NCBI GenBank assembly: GCA_020832185.1
Contig: JAFIFE010000014.1
Span: 310,001 to 374,000 of the forward strand
Origin: Alkalibacterium sp.
GTDB taxonomy: Bacteria > Bacillota > Bacilli > Lactobacillales > Carnobacteriaceae_A
DNA: 64,000 nt
Direction of reading: 5' to 3'
Numbering within the stretch: the first letter of the stretch is position 1; every line of letters begins with the position of its first letter. The notes beneath the pieces were generated by a model. That model ran no database searches. It saw only the letters and a program-made list of their open reading frames with translations, and was not told the DNA's origin. Positions 35,926 to 44,845 of this stretch are shown piece after piece. The translations under genes were made by a program, and so were the position numbers.

Positions 35926-37254
35926 TTATTTTTTTGGTTCAGACTGATTCAAAATAACTTCAAACGCATGTTCAAATTTCTCAACATCGCCGGCACCCAT
36001 AAATACGACGACTTGATTTTTATGAATCAATAATGGAGACATGTCTTCTTCAGATACAATGTCTTTTCCTTTTTCTGTTTTCTCCAGCAGATCTTTTATG
36101 GTTACTTTTCCTTCTTGTTCTCTGGCAGAAGTGAAAATATCACATAAATAGACTGCATCAGCTAGATCAAGGGCTGCTCCGAACTCGTCCAGCAAGGCTA
36201 CTGTCCGGCTAAATGTGTGCGGTTGAAAAACCGCTACGATTTCTCTATCCGGGTATTTCTGATGGGCAGCATCCAGAGTAGCTCTGATTTCGGCCGGGTG
36301 ATGGGCGTAATCATCAATAATGACCGTATCCATTACGTATTTTTCAGTAAAGCGTCTTTTAACCCCTTCGAACGTTTGCAGTCTTTCTTTCACTTTCTCC
36401 TGATCAAGTCCTTCATAGTGTGCAAAAGCTATAACGCCTAAGGCATTTTGGATGTTATGTTTTCCAAAAGATGGAATGGTAAATTTCCCGTGGAAATCTC
36501 CTCGAACATACACATCAAACACTGAGCCGATAGTTGACCGCTCTATGTTTTTCGCCTGGAAATCATTGTATTCATCGAATCCATAATAAACAATGGGTAC
36601 CGATGCATTTAATTCCTGCAGTCTGGCATCATCTCCACAAGCAAAAATGGCTTTCTTGATTTGATGAGAGAATTCGAGAAACGCATTCTCAACATCTTCT
36701 ATGCTTGTATAGTAATCAGGGTGATCAAAATCAATATTTGTGATCAAAGCATAGTCTGATTTATAGGCCAAAAAGTGACGACGATATTCACAAGCTTCCA
36801 AAACAAAGTACTCAGCGTCTCTTTCGCCTTTACCGGTACCATCCCCAATCAGGTAACTGGTTCGTTTAATCCCGCTTAAGACGTGTGAAAGCAACCCAGT
36901 GGTGCTTGTTTTTCCGTGAGATCCAGTGATAGCGACACTCGTGTACTCGTCACTTAATTCTCCAAGAAAATCGTGGTATCGTTTTATAGTCAGTCCTAAT
37001 TCTCTTGCCTTACTGATTTCTTCATGGGTATCAGGAAACGCATTACCCGCAATGATCGTCATGCCTTCTTTTATATTATCTTCGTCAAATAAATAGATAG
37101 GAATAGCGTTATCTTCTAAGTTTTTTTGTGTAAAGAAGTATTTTTTAACATCTGACCCTTGTACTCTGAAGCCTTTATCATGCAAGATTAAAGCTAAAGC
37201 ACTCATGCCCGATCCTTTAATTCCAACAAAGTGGTATAGTATGTCTTGATTCAT
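35926..37254 (-). CDS. murC: UDP-N-acetylmuramate-L-alanine ligase
   Basis: A 442-residue Mur ligase that adds L-alanine to UDP-MurNAc. The N-terminal UDP-binding loop is [12 protein letters not shown], the ATP P-loop is [12 protein letters not shown] (near 109-120), DFDHPDYY and DDYAHHP mark the central and C-terminal domains. Length is standard. It follows the 187-residue unidentified gene by 101 bases, with a candidate promoter between them. Confidence 0.97.
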   Translation of the reverse strand: MNQDILYHFVGIKGSGMSALALILHDKGFRVQGSDVKKYFFTQKNLEDNAIPIYLFDEDNIKEGMTIIAGNAFPDTHEEISKARELGLTIKRYHDFLGELSDEYTSVAITGSHGKTSTTGLLSHVLSGIKRTSYLIGDGTGKGERDAEYFVLEACEYRRHFLAYKSDYALITNIDFDHPDYYTSIEDVENAFLEFSHQIKKAIFACGDDARLQELNASVPIVYYGFDEYNDFQAKNIERSTIGSVFDVYVRGDFHGKFTIPSFGKHNIQNALGVIAFAHYEGLDQEKVKERLQTFEGVKRRFTEKYVMDTVIIDDYAHHPAEIRATLDAAHQKYPDREIVAVFQPHTFSRTVALLDEFGAALDLADAVYLCDIFTSAREQEGKVTIKDLLEKTEKGKDIVSEEDMSPLLIHKNQVVVFMGAGDVEKFEHAFEVILNQSEPKK

Positions 37255-37299
37255 TCGTTAAAAATCCTCCATTAATATCAGATCTGTTATTTTAACATC

Positions 37300-37327
37300 G
37301 TTATATACTATAATTGAAATGAATCAA
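37300..37327 (-). promoter_or_regulatory. candidate murC promoter
   Basis: TTGATT, 16 bases, TATAAC on the minus strand, about 46 bases before the murC ATG. A small hairpin (37332-37346, GCCA..TGGC) with T6 stands just upstream and may end the previous transcript. Confidence 0.4.
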
Positions 37328-37355
37328 AAAAGCCAGTATTAATGGCATTTCAAAT

Positions 37356-37919
37356 TTACCTCTCATTATTGAAAAAACCCGGAACTTCGATTCGTTCAGA
37401 GTGACTCCCACTTCTTTCATCTTCCATTATAGAAGCTAACGTTCGGTGAAGACCGTTTGTTTTCTTATTATTCTCACGCACACCGGTTTTAGCTTTTGTT
37501 ATTTTCACACGCGTACTTCTATCTACTTTATCGTCTAAAATACTTGCCACATTCCACTTGTCTTCTAACTCTGGGGTGACAAATGGTTCAAATGTCAGAA
37601 ATTCATGTGTTTCTTTTCGCATTTTATTTTTAAGATCCAAATAATCAACCGGGTGTTCAATCGTTTTTGTCCGTTTTTTGAACCCATAAACAGGTGAAGG
37701 CACTTTACTCACTTCAAAAGGAGGCTTAATGTAACTTCTGGTGAATTCTTCGTCTTTATGCGTTAAATATTCCTTGAATTCCTGTTTGATGTCTTCTTTT
37801 CTTTTCAGATCTTTTGGAAGGGGGTAACTATCTTTAAATGACAGAGACTCTCCTTTTTCTTCTACTGCTGGTCGATGCTTTTTAGATGATTCGAAAAACT
37901 CTTTATACTTAGAAGACAT
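37356..37919 (-). CDS. uncharacterised soluble protein; resembles N-terminal region of an SftA/YtpT-type translocase
   Basis: A 187-residue, very charged protein without membrane segments, signal or a known catalytic motif. A short run FEVSKVPSPVYGFKKR near residues 66-81 resembles a repeat I associate with the low-complexity N-terminal region of SftA/FtsK-like proteins encoded next to murC in Bacillus; that is an impression, not a search result. No ATPase domain follows: only 101 bases lie between its stop and murC. It follows ytpR by 31 bases and has a good ribosome site (AAGGAGGT). It may be a remnant or a small gene of its own. Confidence 0.6.
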   Translation of the reverse strand: MSSKYKEFFESSKKHRPAVEEKGESLSFKDSYPLPKDLKRKEDIKQEFKEYLTHKDEEFTRSYIKPPFEVSKVPSPVYGFKKRTKTIEHPVDYLDLKNKMRKETHEFLTFEPFVTPELEDKWNVASILDDKVDRSTRVKITKAKTGVRENNKKTNGLHRTLASIMEDERSGSHSERIEVPGFFNNER

Positions 37920-37950
37920 GGGTGACCTCCTTTTTTTGTCGTTTGATTAC

Positions 37951-38556
37951 TTAAAAGTTAAATGCTTTACCTGTTTCCTCTTCCTCTGGCAATACCATGA
38001 TTCCTTTTCCTTCTTGGGGAAGCCCAAGTTCTCTTGCAGAACAGATCATGCCTTCACTCTTAACGCCTTTAAGCTCTCCAGGCCAAATTATCAATCCATC
38101 AGGCATTACCGCGCCAGGTTTGGCAACGACGACTTTCTGACCTTTAGAAATGTTCCCTGCCCCACATACAATCTGCAGCGTCTGACCATTATCTACCTCT
38201 GTTTGGGTTAAATTCAAGTGGTCTGATCCTTCAACTGGTTCACAGGACTTTACATACCCTACTGCAAAACGAGGGGACGTATCTTCTTCTAATTCAACAT
38301 CAAATCCTGCTTCATGTAATAGTGTATTCAATTTTTCGATGTGTGAGCCATTCAGAACAACAGGCCCTTCTGTTAAATCGTTCAAATAAGTAGAGGCGTT
38401 GAATAAATTAAATCCAACAGTGTCCCCAGTCTCTTTATGTTTGATAAGAGCAAGATCTCCCTTAGTTTCTACGGTCTGATCCACCGCTGCTGATTTCATG
38501 AACATAATCATCACTACATCGTTTAATCCCTTTTTATTGTAAATACTGATAAACAT
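37951..38556 (-). CDS. ytpR: tRNA-binding domain protein YtpR
   Basis: A 201-residue protein: an N-terminal DUF4479-type region (about 1-90) and a C-terminal EMAP-II/tRNA-binding OB fold (about 91-201) with YVKSCEPVEGSDHLNLTQ and CGAGNISKGQKVVVAKPGA, as in the N-terminus of PheT. Function unclear. Between pepA (30-base gap) and the unidentified gene before murC. GAGGAG precedes the ATG. Confidence 0.9.
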   Translation of the reverse strand: MFISIYNKKGLNDVVMIMFMKSAAVDQTVETKGDLALIKHKETGDTVGFNLFNASTYLNDLTEGPVVLNGSHIEKLNTLLHEAGFDVELEEDTSPRFAVGYVKSCEPVEGSDHLNLTQTEVDNGQTLQIVCGAGNISKGQKVVVAKPGAVMPDGLIIWPGELKGVKSEGMICSARELGLPQEGKGIMVLPEEEETGKAFNF

Positions 38557-38586
38557 AATAATTTTATCTCCTCAATGTAAATTAGT

Positions 38587-39657
38587 TTAAAATTTCTTCA
38601 GTGTTTCTAATGTTGACTGATCAAAAGTTTTGACAAGGTGATATACCATTTCTTTAGCTGCTTCATAGTCATCTATTCGAAATAGTGACTGGTGTGTATG
38701 GATGTAGCGAGCAGGCACACCAATCACTGCACTTGGGATCCCCTCATTTAACTGGTGGGCAGCCACTGCATCTGTTCCGCCTTTGGAGACAAAATACTGA
38801 TACGGTATGTTATTAGATTCTGCCGTATCGATCAGATAATCTTTCATTTCTTTTGATAAAAGCATCCCCGGATCCTGTATTCTCAGTAAAAATCCATCAC
38901 CTAGTCGCCCAAATGCTTCTTTATCCCCGTTTAAATCATTCGCTGGTGAACAGTCTACAGCAAGAAATGCATCCGGCTGAAATTTTCTCACTGCCCCTTT
39001 CGTCCCTCTTAAACCTACTTCTTCCTGGACGTTTGCTCCGGCAATCAAGGTGTTTGGCAATGACTGGTCTTTTAATTTTTTTAGTAACTCAAGAACGAGT
39101 GTGACCCCATAACGGTTATCCCATGCTTTGCCTACAAATGTCTTCTTGTTGGCCATTTGGATGGTTTGGACATCTGGCACAATCGGGTCACCAGGTCGAA
39201 GCCCATACTCTTCCGCTTCTTCTTTTGAATCGAATCCCCCATCAAATAGAATATCTTCTATTGAAATTGATTCACTTTTCTTTCCCTTTAACAGATGAGG
39301 CGGGACTGACGAAGAAACCAATGGGTACTCTCCACTTTTAGTCTGTATCGTGAACCGCTGCGAAGACACCACATACGGATTCCATCCACCAATCGGCAAT
39401 ACTTTAATCAGACCTTTAGACGTTATAGAAGAAACCATAAACCCGACTTCGTCCATGTGCGCCGCAAGCATAAGCTTCGGTGCGTTCTCAGTTGAAGACT
39501 GCTTGATTCCGAATAACCCGCCAAGGCCATCCATTTCTATGTCATCGACTAGTCCAGTCATTTCTTTTCTCATAAAGTCACGCACATTGTGTTCAAATCC
39601 ACTGATTCCCTGCAGCTCAGTTGTTCGTTTAATTAAATCAATTGTTTCATCAGTCAT
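38587..39657 (-). CDS. pepA: M42-family glutamyl/deblocking aminopeptidase
   Basis: A 356-residue M42 metallo-aminopeptidase. Metal and catalytic motifs: AAHMDEVGFM (about residues 68-77), GKAWDNRYGV (about 177), QEEVGLRG (about 211, general-base glutamate) and VDCSP. The ATG has no ribosome site at the normal distance: a GGGGG lies 27 bases upstream, separated from the ATG by a perfect 15-base hairpin (39665-39679). First gene of pepA-ytpR and possibly of the whole run into murC. Confidence 0.9.
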   Translation of the reverse strand: MTDETIDLIKRTTELQGISGFEHNVRDFMRKEMTGLVDDIEMDGLGGLFGIKQSSTENAPKLMLAAHMDEVGFMVSSITSKGLIKVLPIGGWNPYVVSSQRFTIQTKSGEYPLVSSSVPPHLLKGKKSESISIEDILFDGGFDSKEEAEEYGLRPGDPIVPDVQTIQMANKKTFVGKAWDNRYGVTLVLELLKKLKDQSLPNTLIAGANVQEEVGLRGTKGAVRKFQPDAFLAVDCSPANDLNGDKEAFGRLGDGFLLRIQDPGMLLSKEMKDYLIDTAESNNIPYQYFVSKGGTDAVAAHQLNEGIPSAVIGVPARYIHTHQSLFRIDDYEAAKEMVYHLVKTFDQSTLETLKKF

Positions 39658-39729
39658 AGTTGTCGTTAGATTATCTAACTCTATCCCCCATTAATTGTTT
39701 GTAGTTCTTCAGCTACCTATACTCTAATT

Positions 39730-39758
39730 ATTATACACAAAATGTATAGCAAGTTTAA
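39730..39758 (-). promoter_or_regulatory. pepA promoter with an inverted repeat over its -10
   Basis: TTAAAC, 17 bases, TATAAT on the minus strand. TATACA-N5-TGTATA (39732-39748) overlaps the -10 and spacer and could be an operator. Confidence 0.5.
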
Positions 39759-39852
39759 GCTAAACCTAGTTTGTTTCTGTTACACTATTATCTTAGGTAT
39801 GATAGAATGATAGTGGAAAGCGGTTATTTAAATTGAAATGGAGGAGTTCCTT

Positions 39853-40206
39853 ATGATATACAAAGAAAAACCTAAAGATACATCTCACTCTACAGAAGAT
39901 TGGATTTTTGTAGGAGCAACAGCTTTACTTTCGTTTGTTCTGGGTGTTTCGGCCTTTGCTTTTATAAAAAAACATAAGACACTCAAAGCTGACGAGTTAC
40001 TGAAATCGATCAAAAAGGAATTTTTAAAAGAAGGACCAATCGACGGATCATGGATTGAACTGACAAAAGTGCCATGGAAGAAATTCGCTTACGAAACTGA
40101 CGTCTATTACGGCGGGATCTCCCGTTACGAAGAAAACAAACTAGTCCAGTATGAATTCATTGTGAATGCCTATACCGGCAGTCTGATCGATTTATATAGA
40201 GTATAA
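39853..40206 (+). CDS. single-pass membrane protein with a PepSY-like C-terminal domain
   Basis: A 117-residue protein: a short cytoplasmic N-terminus (about 1-18), one membrane segment (FVGATALLSFVLGVSAFAFI, about 22-41), then about 75 residues ending YEFIVNAYTGSLIDLYRV, the strand and TG turn typical of PepSY domains. PepSY proteins often inhibit or accompany extracytoplasmic proteases; nothing is assigned here. I start at 39853, where GGAGGAG lies 6 bases upstream; the apparent longer start is itself the ribosome site. It stands alone on the plus strand with its own terminator. Confidence 0.75.
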   Translation: MIYKEKPKDTSHSTEDWIFVGATALLSFVLGVSAFAFIKKHKTLKADELLKSIKKEFLKEGPIDGSWIELTKVPWKKFAYETDVYYGGISRYEENKLVQYEFIVNAYTGSLIDLYRV

Positions 40207-40210
40207 TAAT

Positions 40211-40281
40211 AGCCTATAGCTGCTTATCTACGTCATGGATGGATTTATCCAAGTAGGTAAGCAAACTATAGGCTTTTTTTT
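40211..40281 (+). terminator. terminator after the PepSY-like gene
   Basis: AGCCTATAG / CTATAGGCT outer stem with an inner GCTTA..CTAC/GTAG..TAAGC stem and T7 on the plus strand; it touches the trmB stop on the minus strand. Confidence 0.85.
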
Positions 40282-40915
40282 AGAATGTAATGACTGATTT
40301 ATATATCCTATTCCCTTTTTTCGAGAATTTCTCTTCGTATTCAGTCATGATATTGTCTTCAACCTCACTAGTGTGAAGATCTAAATACACTTCTTCAAGT
40401 ACGGCTTTGAACTTGGAAAAACTAGTCAATGAATACTCAAACAGCTTCTGATTATCTGTTTTAAAATGCAGCTCACCTTTGTCATTCAAAATCGTTTTGT
40501 ACACAGTTAAAAAGGACTTATACGTCAATCGTCTCTTTTCATGTCGATTTTTAGGCCATGGATCTGAAAATGTCAGGTAAATCCTGTCCACTTCACCAGG
40601 TTCAAAATAATCAGTTAAATCCTTGGCGTTGACCTGGAGGAGCTGAAGATTAGGAAGCTGTTCTTCAATTTGTTTCTCAAGTGCAGAAACGATGACGCTC
40701 GTCTGCAGTTCTATTCCAATAAAATTGATTTCCGGGAAACGTTTAGCCATTTCAATAATAAAACGGCCTTTTCCGCATCCTATTTCGATATGAAGAGGCT
40801 GCTCTTCTTTAAAACGGGTCTGCCAGTCCCCTTTACATTCTTCCGGCTTTTCAACGACATATTCCTTGTACTCTAATAGTTTGTCATTCGCAAATGGTTT
40901 GTGACGTAATCTCAT
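40280..40915 (-). CDS. trmB: tRNA (guanine-N7-)-methyltransferase
   Basis: A 211-residue SAM methyltransferase making m7G46. [10 protein letters not shown] (about residues 45-54) and FIGIELQ are the SAM-binding motifs; [14 protein letters not shown] (about 119-132) is the TrmB signature. Downstream of ytmP (38-base gap), the ytmP-ytmQ order of Bacillus. Confidence 0.97.
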   Translation of the reverse strand: MRLRHKPFANDKLLEYKEYVVEKPEECKGDWQTRFKEEQPLHIEIGCGKGRFIIEMAKRFPEINFIGIELQTSVIVSALEKQIEEQLPNLQLLQVNAKDLTDYFEPGEVDRIYLTFSDPWPKNRHEKRRLTYKSFLTVYKTILNDKGELHFKTDNQKLFEYSLTSFSKFKAVLEEVYLDLHTSEVEDNIMTEYEEKFSKKGNRIYKSVITF

Positions 40916-40953
40916 ACTTCCGCTCCTTTATACTCAGTAAAAAAGGGGGCAGA

Positions 40954-41700
40954 TTATACAACCTGTTCCCCTTTGATTTCTTCAAATTCAGATAACACTA
41001 AATTCAGCTTGATTAAAGTCTGGTTCATTCTTAGATAATCCAGTTTTTTGTGATTTGTTTTTATGTCCAGTACCAGATTAACAATACTGTACCAGTACAC
41101 TTTTTGTATAGTCACTTGAGGTTTTTCCAGCTGAATAGCCTTGATCCACTCTTTCCATTCCCCAAAATCAATGTACCTTTCCAGCAATTGACTGAGATCA
41201 GCAGTGGGATCAGCAAGAAAAGCAGAATCCCAGTCTACCAGATACAATTGTTCATCACTAGAAAGGAGTAAATTTTTGTGGGAAATGTCTCCATGACACA
41301 CGACTTTTTCAGTCAAGTCTATATCTTCTGGCATATTGTTCTCCAGCAGAGTAATCGCTTGTCTAATTTGCGGATGCGCGATCAGCTCGGGAGCTAAACC
41401 ATAAATACAATCGTAATAAAAATCAGAAGGAGACAGCACTTTCCCTCCCAATCGATGAAGCATTCGCCTTAGACTCTGCGAGTAATGAACTTTATTGATG
41501 ATCTGACTAACGGTCACAGAGGACATTTCCTCTTTATTCAATGTTCGTCCATTACACCACTCTTGAGCAGTCAGAACGTCTCCGTTGCCTATTCGCTTAG
41601 TCCACACGAGTCTTGGAGAGATTCCTTCAAGAGACAATGCAGCCAAAAAAGGAGAAGAATTTCTTTTCAAGAATAATCGTTCTTCGTTTTTTGTTCCCAT
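40954..41700 (-). CDS. ytmP: phosphotransferase YtmP-like, N-terminus cut by an in-frame stop
   Basis: The open frame from ATG 41700 encodes 248 residues of an APH/choline-kinase-like protein: HGDISHKNLL (Brenner motif, about 129-138) and LVDWDSA (DFG-like). The same frame continues upstream with RETGWQLHPIGGETGQAY, which contains the glycine-rich nucleotide loop expected at the family's N-terminus. There an ATG (41764-41766) with AAAGGA 9 bases upstream is followed at its fourth codon by TAG (41755-41757). So the natural gene would be 40954-41766 interrupted by one amber codon. The short form has only a weak ribosome site and lacks the loop. Upstream of trmB and downstream of dat. Confidence 0.8.
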   Translation of the reverse strand: MGTKNEERLFLKRNSSPFLAALSLEGISPRLVWTKRIGNGDVLTAQEWCNGRTLNKEEMSSVTVSQIINKVHYSQSLRRMLHRLGGKVLSPSDFYYDCIYGLAPELIAHPQIRQAITLLENNMPEDIDLTEKVVCHGDISHKNLLLSSDEQLYLVDWDSAFLADPTADLSQLLERYIDFGEWKEWIKAIQLEKPQVTIQKVYWYSIVNLVLDIKTNHKKLDYLRMNQTLIKLNLVLSEFEEIKGEQVV

Positions 41701-41801
41701 ATAAGCCTGACCAGTTTCTCCACCAATGGGATGCAGTTGCCACCCCGTTTCTCTCTATAGCTCCATATAATTCAATCCTTTATACATTCTTAAGTCCAAC
41801 A

Positions 41802-41833
41802 ACAATAGAAGACACTTATGCATCTTCTATTGT
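41802..41833 (-). terminator. hairpin after dat, weak T-tract
   Basis: Perfect 11-bp stem ACAATAGAAGA / TCTTCTATTGT with a 10-base loop, but only TGTTGTT follows on the minus strand. Probably a weak terminator between dat and ytmP. Confidence 0.45.
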
Positions 41834-41887
41834 AGAAAGAATTATCGGTCTCGTCAAGCGCATGCACGTTCTTTTTTTCTGATAGGA

Positions 41888-42745
41888 TTAACTTATCTTT
41901 CCACATGTCTTCTCGATTTCATTTAAATAGGCTTTTTGTAGAGCTGATGTTATTTCACCAGGCCCATTTTTAAATAATACTTTATCTCCAATTTTACAGA
42001 CAGGCATGACTTCAATAGTCGTACTTGAACAGAAGACCTCATCTGCATCGTATAGATCGTCCAAAGTAAAGGGCTTCTCGATAACTGGAATCCCCAGCTC
42101 CTCAGCACACTTCATCCATACTATTTTAGTAATACCAGGTAAGATCAGATTCCCGTCAGGATGTGTTAGTATTTCACCATTTTTGATGATCGCTACATTA
42201 GATGAGGAACATTCGGTAACGATTCCGTCCCGATGTAGAATGGCTTCTTCTGCATTTCTTTTATGTGCTTCGTGTTTAACCATGATGTTCCCAAGGAGGG
42301 ATATCATTTTAATATCACACTTGAGCCATCTGATATCCTCTGTCACAATAGTTGCGATCCCTTGTTCCATTTGGACAGCATCTCTTTCAACTGCCGTCAT
42401 TGTACCTGTAAGCATTGGCAGAACTGCCGCATCAGGATACATGTGATTACGAGGAGACGACACTCCTCTTGTCATTTGGAGATAAATATTTCCTGTATTG
42501 ACTCCTGATTCTACTAACAGGCGGTTAACCAGGTCTTTCAACTCATCTTTGGTATAAGGTACATTCATCTCTATTTTCTTAGCACTTGAGAAAAAACGGT
42601 CAATGTGTTCATCTAAGTAAAAATAATGTTTATTATACGCTCTGATTACCTCATAAATTCCATCACCGAACTGATAGCCTCTATCTTCCGGGTCGATTTT
42701 CACTTCACTTCTGTCTACAATGTCACTGTTCCATATCACTTTCAT
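41888..42745 (-). CDS. dat: D-alanine aminotransferase (class IV PLP enzyme)
   Basis: A 285-residue fold-type IV aminotransferase supplying D-glutamate for the wall. DRGYQFGDGIYEVIRAY near residues 22-38 and the PLP lysine in IMVKHEAHKRNAEEA (about 144) are D-amino acid transaminase features, as is ECSSSNVAII. Branched-chain or aminodeoxychorismate enzymes are less likely given the overall pattern. GGGGAG precedes the ATG. Upstream of ytmP, downstream of ecsB in the same direction. Confidence 0.92.
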   Translation of the reverse strand: MKVIWNSDIVDRSEVKIDPEDRGYQFGDGIYEVIRAYNKHYFYLDEHIDRFFSSAKKIEMNVPYTKDELKDLVNRLLVESGVNTGNIYLQMTRGVSSPRNHMYPDAAVLPMLTGTMTAVERDAVQMEQGIATIVTEDIRWLKCDIKMISLLGNIMVKHEAHKRNAEEAILHRDGIVTECSSSNVAIIKNGEILTHPDGNLILPGITKIVWMKCAEELGIPVIEKPFTLDDLYDADEVFCSSTTIEVMPVCKIGDKVLFKNGPGEITSALQKAYLNEIEKTCGKIS

Positions 42746-42762
42746 ATTGCTTCTCCCCTTAT

Positions 42763-43968
42763 CTATCTACCCAGTCGCTTAGGTACGTATATCCTGACAA
42801 ATCCCCAAACAAACAGGGTACTTGCGACGAATATTACCCCCATAGTATCCCAACCCCCGTTAAAGGACCCTATAGAGAAGAGCACACTACTGACCATAAG
42901 TAAAATACCCAGAAATTTCTGGATGGCTTTTATTTTATCAGTATTCTTGTAAGGATACAATTTAAAATGAATCGATTCATCTAAAATTTGCTTAAGAGGG
43001 AGTAACTGAAAGCCGATTAAGTAGATAAACAATAAACTGCCTACTAATCTCAGCCATAAAGTAGGCGAAAAAAGAACAAATATCAAACCGATCAGACACA
43101 ACCTGAAATAGAGTCCGCTGAAAGTTGTCTGACGGAAAAAGACTCTAACCATATAATACATATGTGGATTTGTATTTTTATCAAATAATTCAATTAGGTG
43201 GTCAAGAGGCCGTCTGCGCTTCACTTTATTTTTACCATAGGGGGTCTCGATAAACAGGTTGATCAGTCTGTAAATGGTTTGCACTCTTTTTTGTTCAGTA
43301 TCGATGAGTTTTTCCCAGTTCCAGATGGTAACCTTTTTCCTTACAAACAATAAACTGAACAAAATGACCGCTGACAGGAAAGTAACGATCAGACCAAGAG
43401 TGACTGAAATAAACAGGCTTAATGATAACAGGATAAGAATCCACGAGTTTTTCAAATTCGTCACAAGTGAATCATTTTTGCTGCTCGTCATTTCAAATAA
43501 ATAATACAGTGTTAGCAAATCGACTACTTTCAATAAAATCAGAGTAGCTGCCCACGAAAAGCTGAATGCATTTGGAACTATACCAAGCGCTTCAAGCAAA
43601 GGCATCGTTGCAGTTGCAATCAACATCATTCCGGCACTGAAGAAAAGGATACTCACCAGTAAATGCTTGTGCATGATGGGAATAAGCTCTTTTTCAAGCG
43701 GCAGCAAGAAAATGCCGTCTGCCGGCTTGATCAAAGTTCGTATGCCCCCTATTGTCACTGCAGAGAAAAGCACACTAACCAGTATAATTCTTGGCAAAAA
43801 TGCATCAGCAGATACGGTTTCTACATAATCAGAATAGGCAAAACCTAACGCCCCTACGAGTATCAGCAGTGCGATTACAAAATGGTCATTAAATACATAC
43901 TTGAGGTATTTCCCTAACTGTTTGTAGTAATACAATGCTCTTTTTTTAAATACCACTGATAACGACAT
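42763..43968 (-). CDS. ecsB: ABC transporter permease EcsB
   Basis: A 401-residue membrane protein with about 8 hydrophobic segments (for example 31-50, 61-81, 105-130, 136-155, 175-210, 287-330 and the last 50 residues). EcsAB is an ABC transporter of unknown substrate that affects intramembrane protease RseP, secretion and competence in Bacillus. It starts 1 base after the ecsA stop, so the two are coupled. Confidence 0.9.
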   Translation of the reverse strand: MSLSVVFKKRALYYYKQLGKYLKYVFNDHFVIALLILVGALGFAYSDYVETVSADAFLPRIILVSVLFSAVTIGGIRTLIKPADGIFLLPLEKELIPIMHKHLLVSILFFSAGMMLIATATMPLLEALGIVPNAFSFSWAATLILLKVVDLLTLYYLFEMTSSKNDSLVTNLKNSWILILLSLSLFISVTLGLIVTFLSAVILFSLLFVRKKVTIWNWEKLIDTEQKRVQTIYRLINLFIETPYGKNKVKRRRPLDHLIELFDKNTNPHMYYMVRVFFRQTTFSGLYFRLCLIGLIFVLFSPTLWLRLVGSLLFIYLIGFQLLPLKQILDESIHFKLYPYKNTDKIKAIQKFLGILLMVSSVLFSIGSFNGGWDTMGVIFVASTLFVWGFVRIYVPKRLGR

Positions 43969-43969
43969 A

Positions 43970-44704
43970 TTAGAATCCTTCCTTATCAGCTAATCTTCCA
44001 TACATGTCTTCCAGATTGGAATCAGGCATGTCAAAATGTGTTCTTAACTCTTCAAGGGTGCCCATAGCGAAAATTTGTCCATCATGCATGACTATAAAGC
44101 GGTCACAGATCCGTTCAGCATTCGCCAGAACATGTGTGGACATGAGTATCGAAGCGCCTCTTTCTTTCTGTTCCACCATCAGCTGGATCAATTCTCTGAT
44201 AGCTAAGGGGTCAAGACCAAGAAAAGGTTCATCTATGATGTATAAAGAGGGTTCTATAATAAAGGCACAGACAATCATTACCTTCTGCTTCATGCCTTTT
44301 GAAAAGTCGTTTGGAAACCATTCTAATCGATCGGTCAGACGAAACATTTTTAAAAGTTTATCCGCTAGTTTCCAAGCCTCGCTGTGATCTAATGAATAGG
44401 CCATTATCGTCATCTCTATATGTTCTTTAAGGGTCAATTCATCGTAAAGCAGCGGTGTCTCAGGGATAAACCCAATTTTTCTTCTATATTCTTCAGGATT
44501 ATCGTTTATGGTCAATCCATCGATCGAAATCTTCCCTTCAAACGGTTTCATCAGGCCGATAACATGTTTAATAGTGGTGCTTTTTCCTGCACCATTCAAG
44601 CCTATTAAACCAATCAATTCTCCATTGCCGATTTCAAATGACAAATCTTTTAATACTGGAATGCGACTATATCCCCCGGTCAAGGAGTGTACTAACAAGC
44701 TCAT
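43970..44704 (-). CDS. ecsA: ABC transporter ATP-binding protein EcsA
   Basis: A 244-residue ATPase. Walker A GLNGAGKST (about residues 35-43), Q-loop region GFIPETPLLYDELT, signature FSKGMKQK (a variant of LSGGQ, normal for EcsA), Walker B YIIDEPFLGLD and the H-loop STH. Divergent from hit, the ecs-hit arrangement of Bacillus. Confidence 0.96.
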   Translation of the reverse strand: MSLLVHSLTGGYSRIPVLKDLSFEIGNGELIGLIGLNGAGKSTTIKHVIGLMKPFEGKISIDGLTINDNPEEYRRKIGFIPETPLLYDELTLKEHIEMTIMAYSLDHSEAWKLADKLLKMFRLTDRLEWFPNDFSKGMKQKVMIVCAFIIEPSLYIIDEPFLGLDPLAIRELIQLMVEQKERGASILMSTHVLANAERICDRFIVMHDGQIFAMGTLEELRTHFDMPDSNLEDMYGRLADKEGF

Positions 44705-44736
44705 ATTGACTTTCCTTCCTATTAACTAATGCTCTT

Positions 44737-44745
44737 ATTTTACCA
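44737..44745 (-). promoter_or_regulatory. ecsA extended -10 element
   Basis: TGG-TAAAAT on the minus strand, 33 bases before the ecsA ATG; no good -35 is visible. Confidence 0.4.
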
Positions 44746-44845
44746 CAATTAACTAAGGATTTAAGGACTCAATAGCTTCTTTTTATTAAATCTAATCATT
44801 GTGTGATAAACTATTATTATAATGAATTTGGAAAGAGGGATATGG

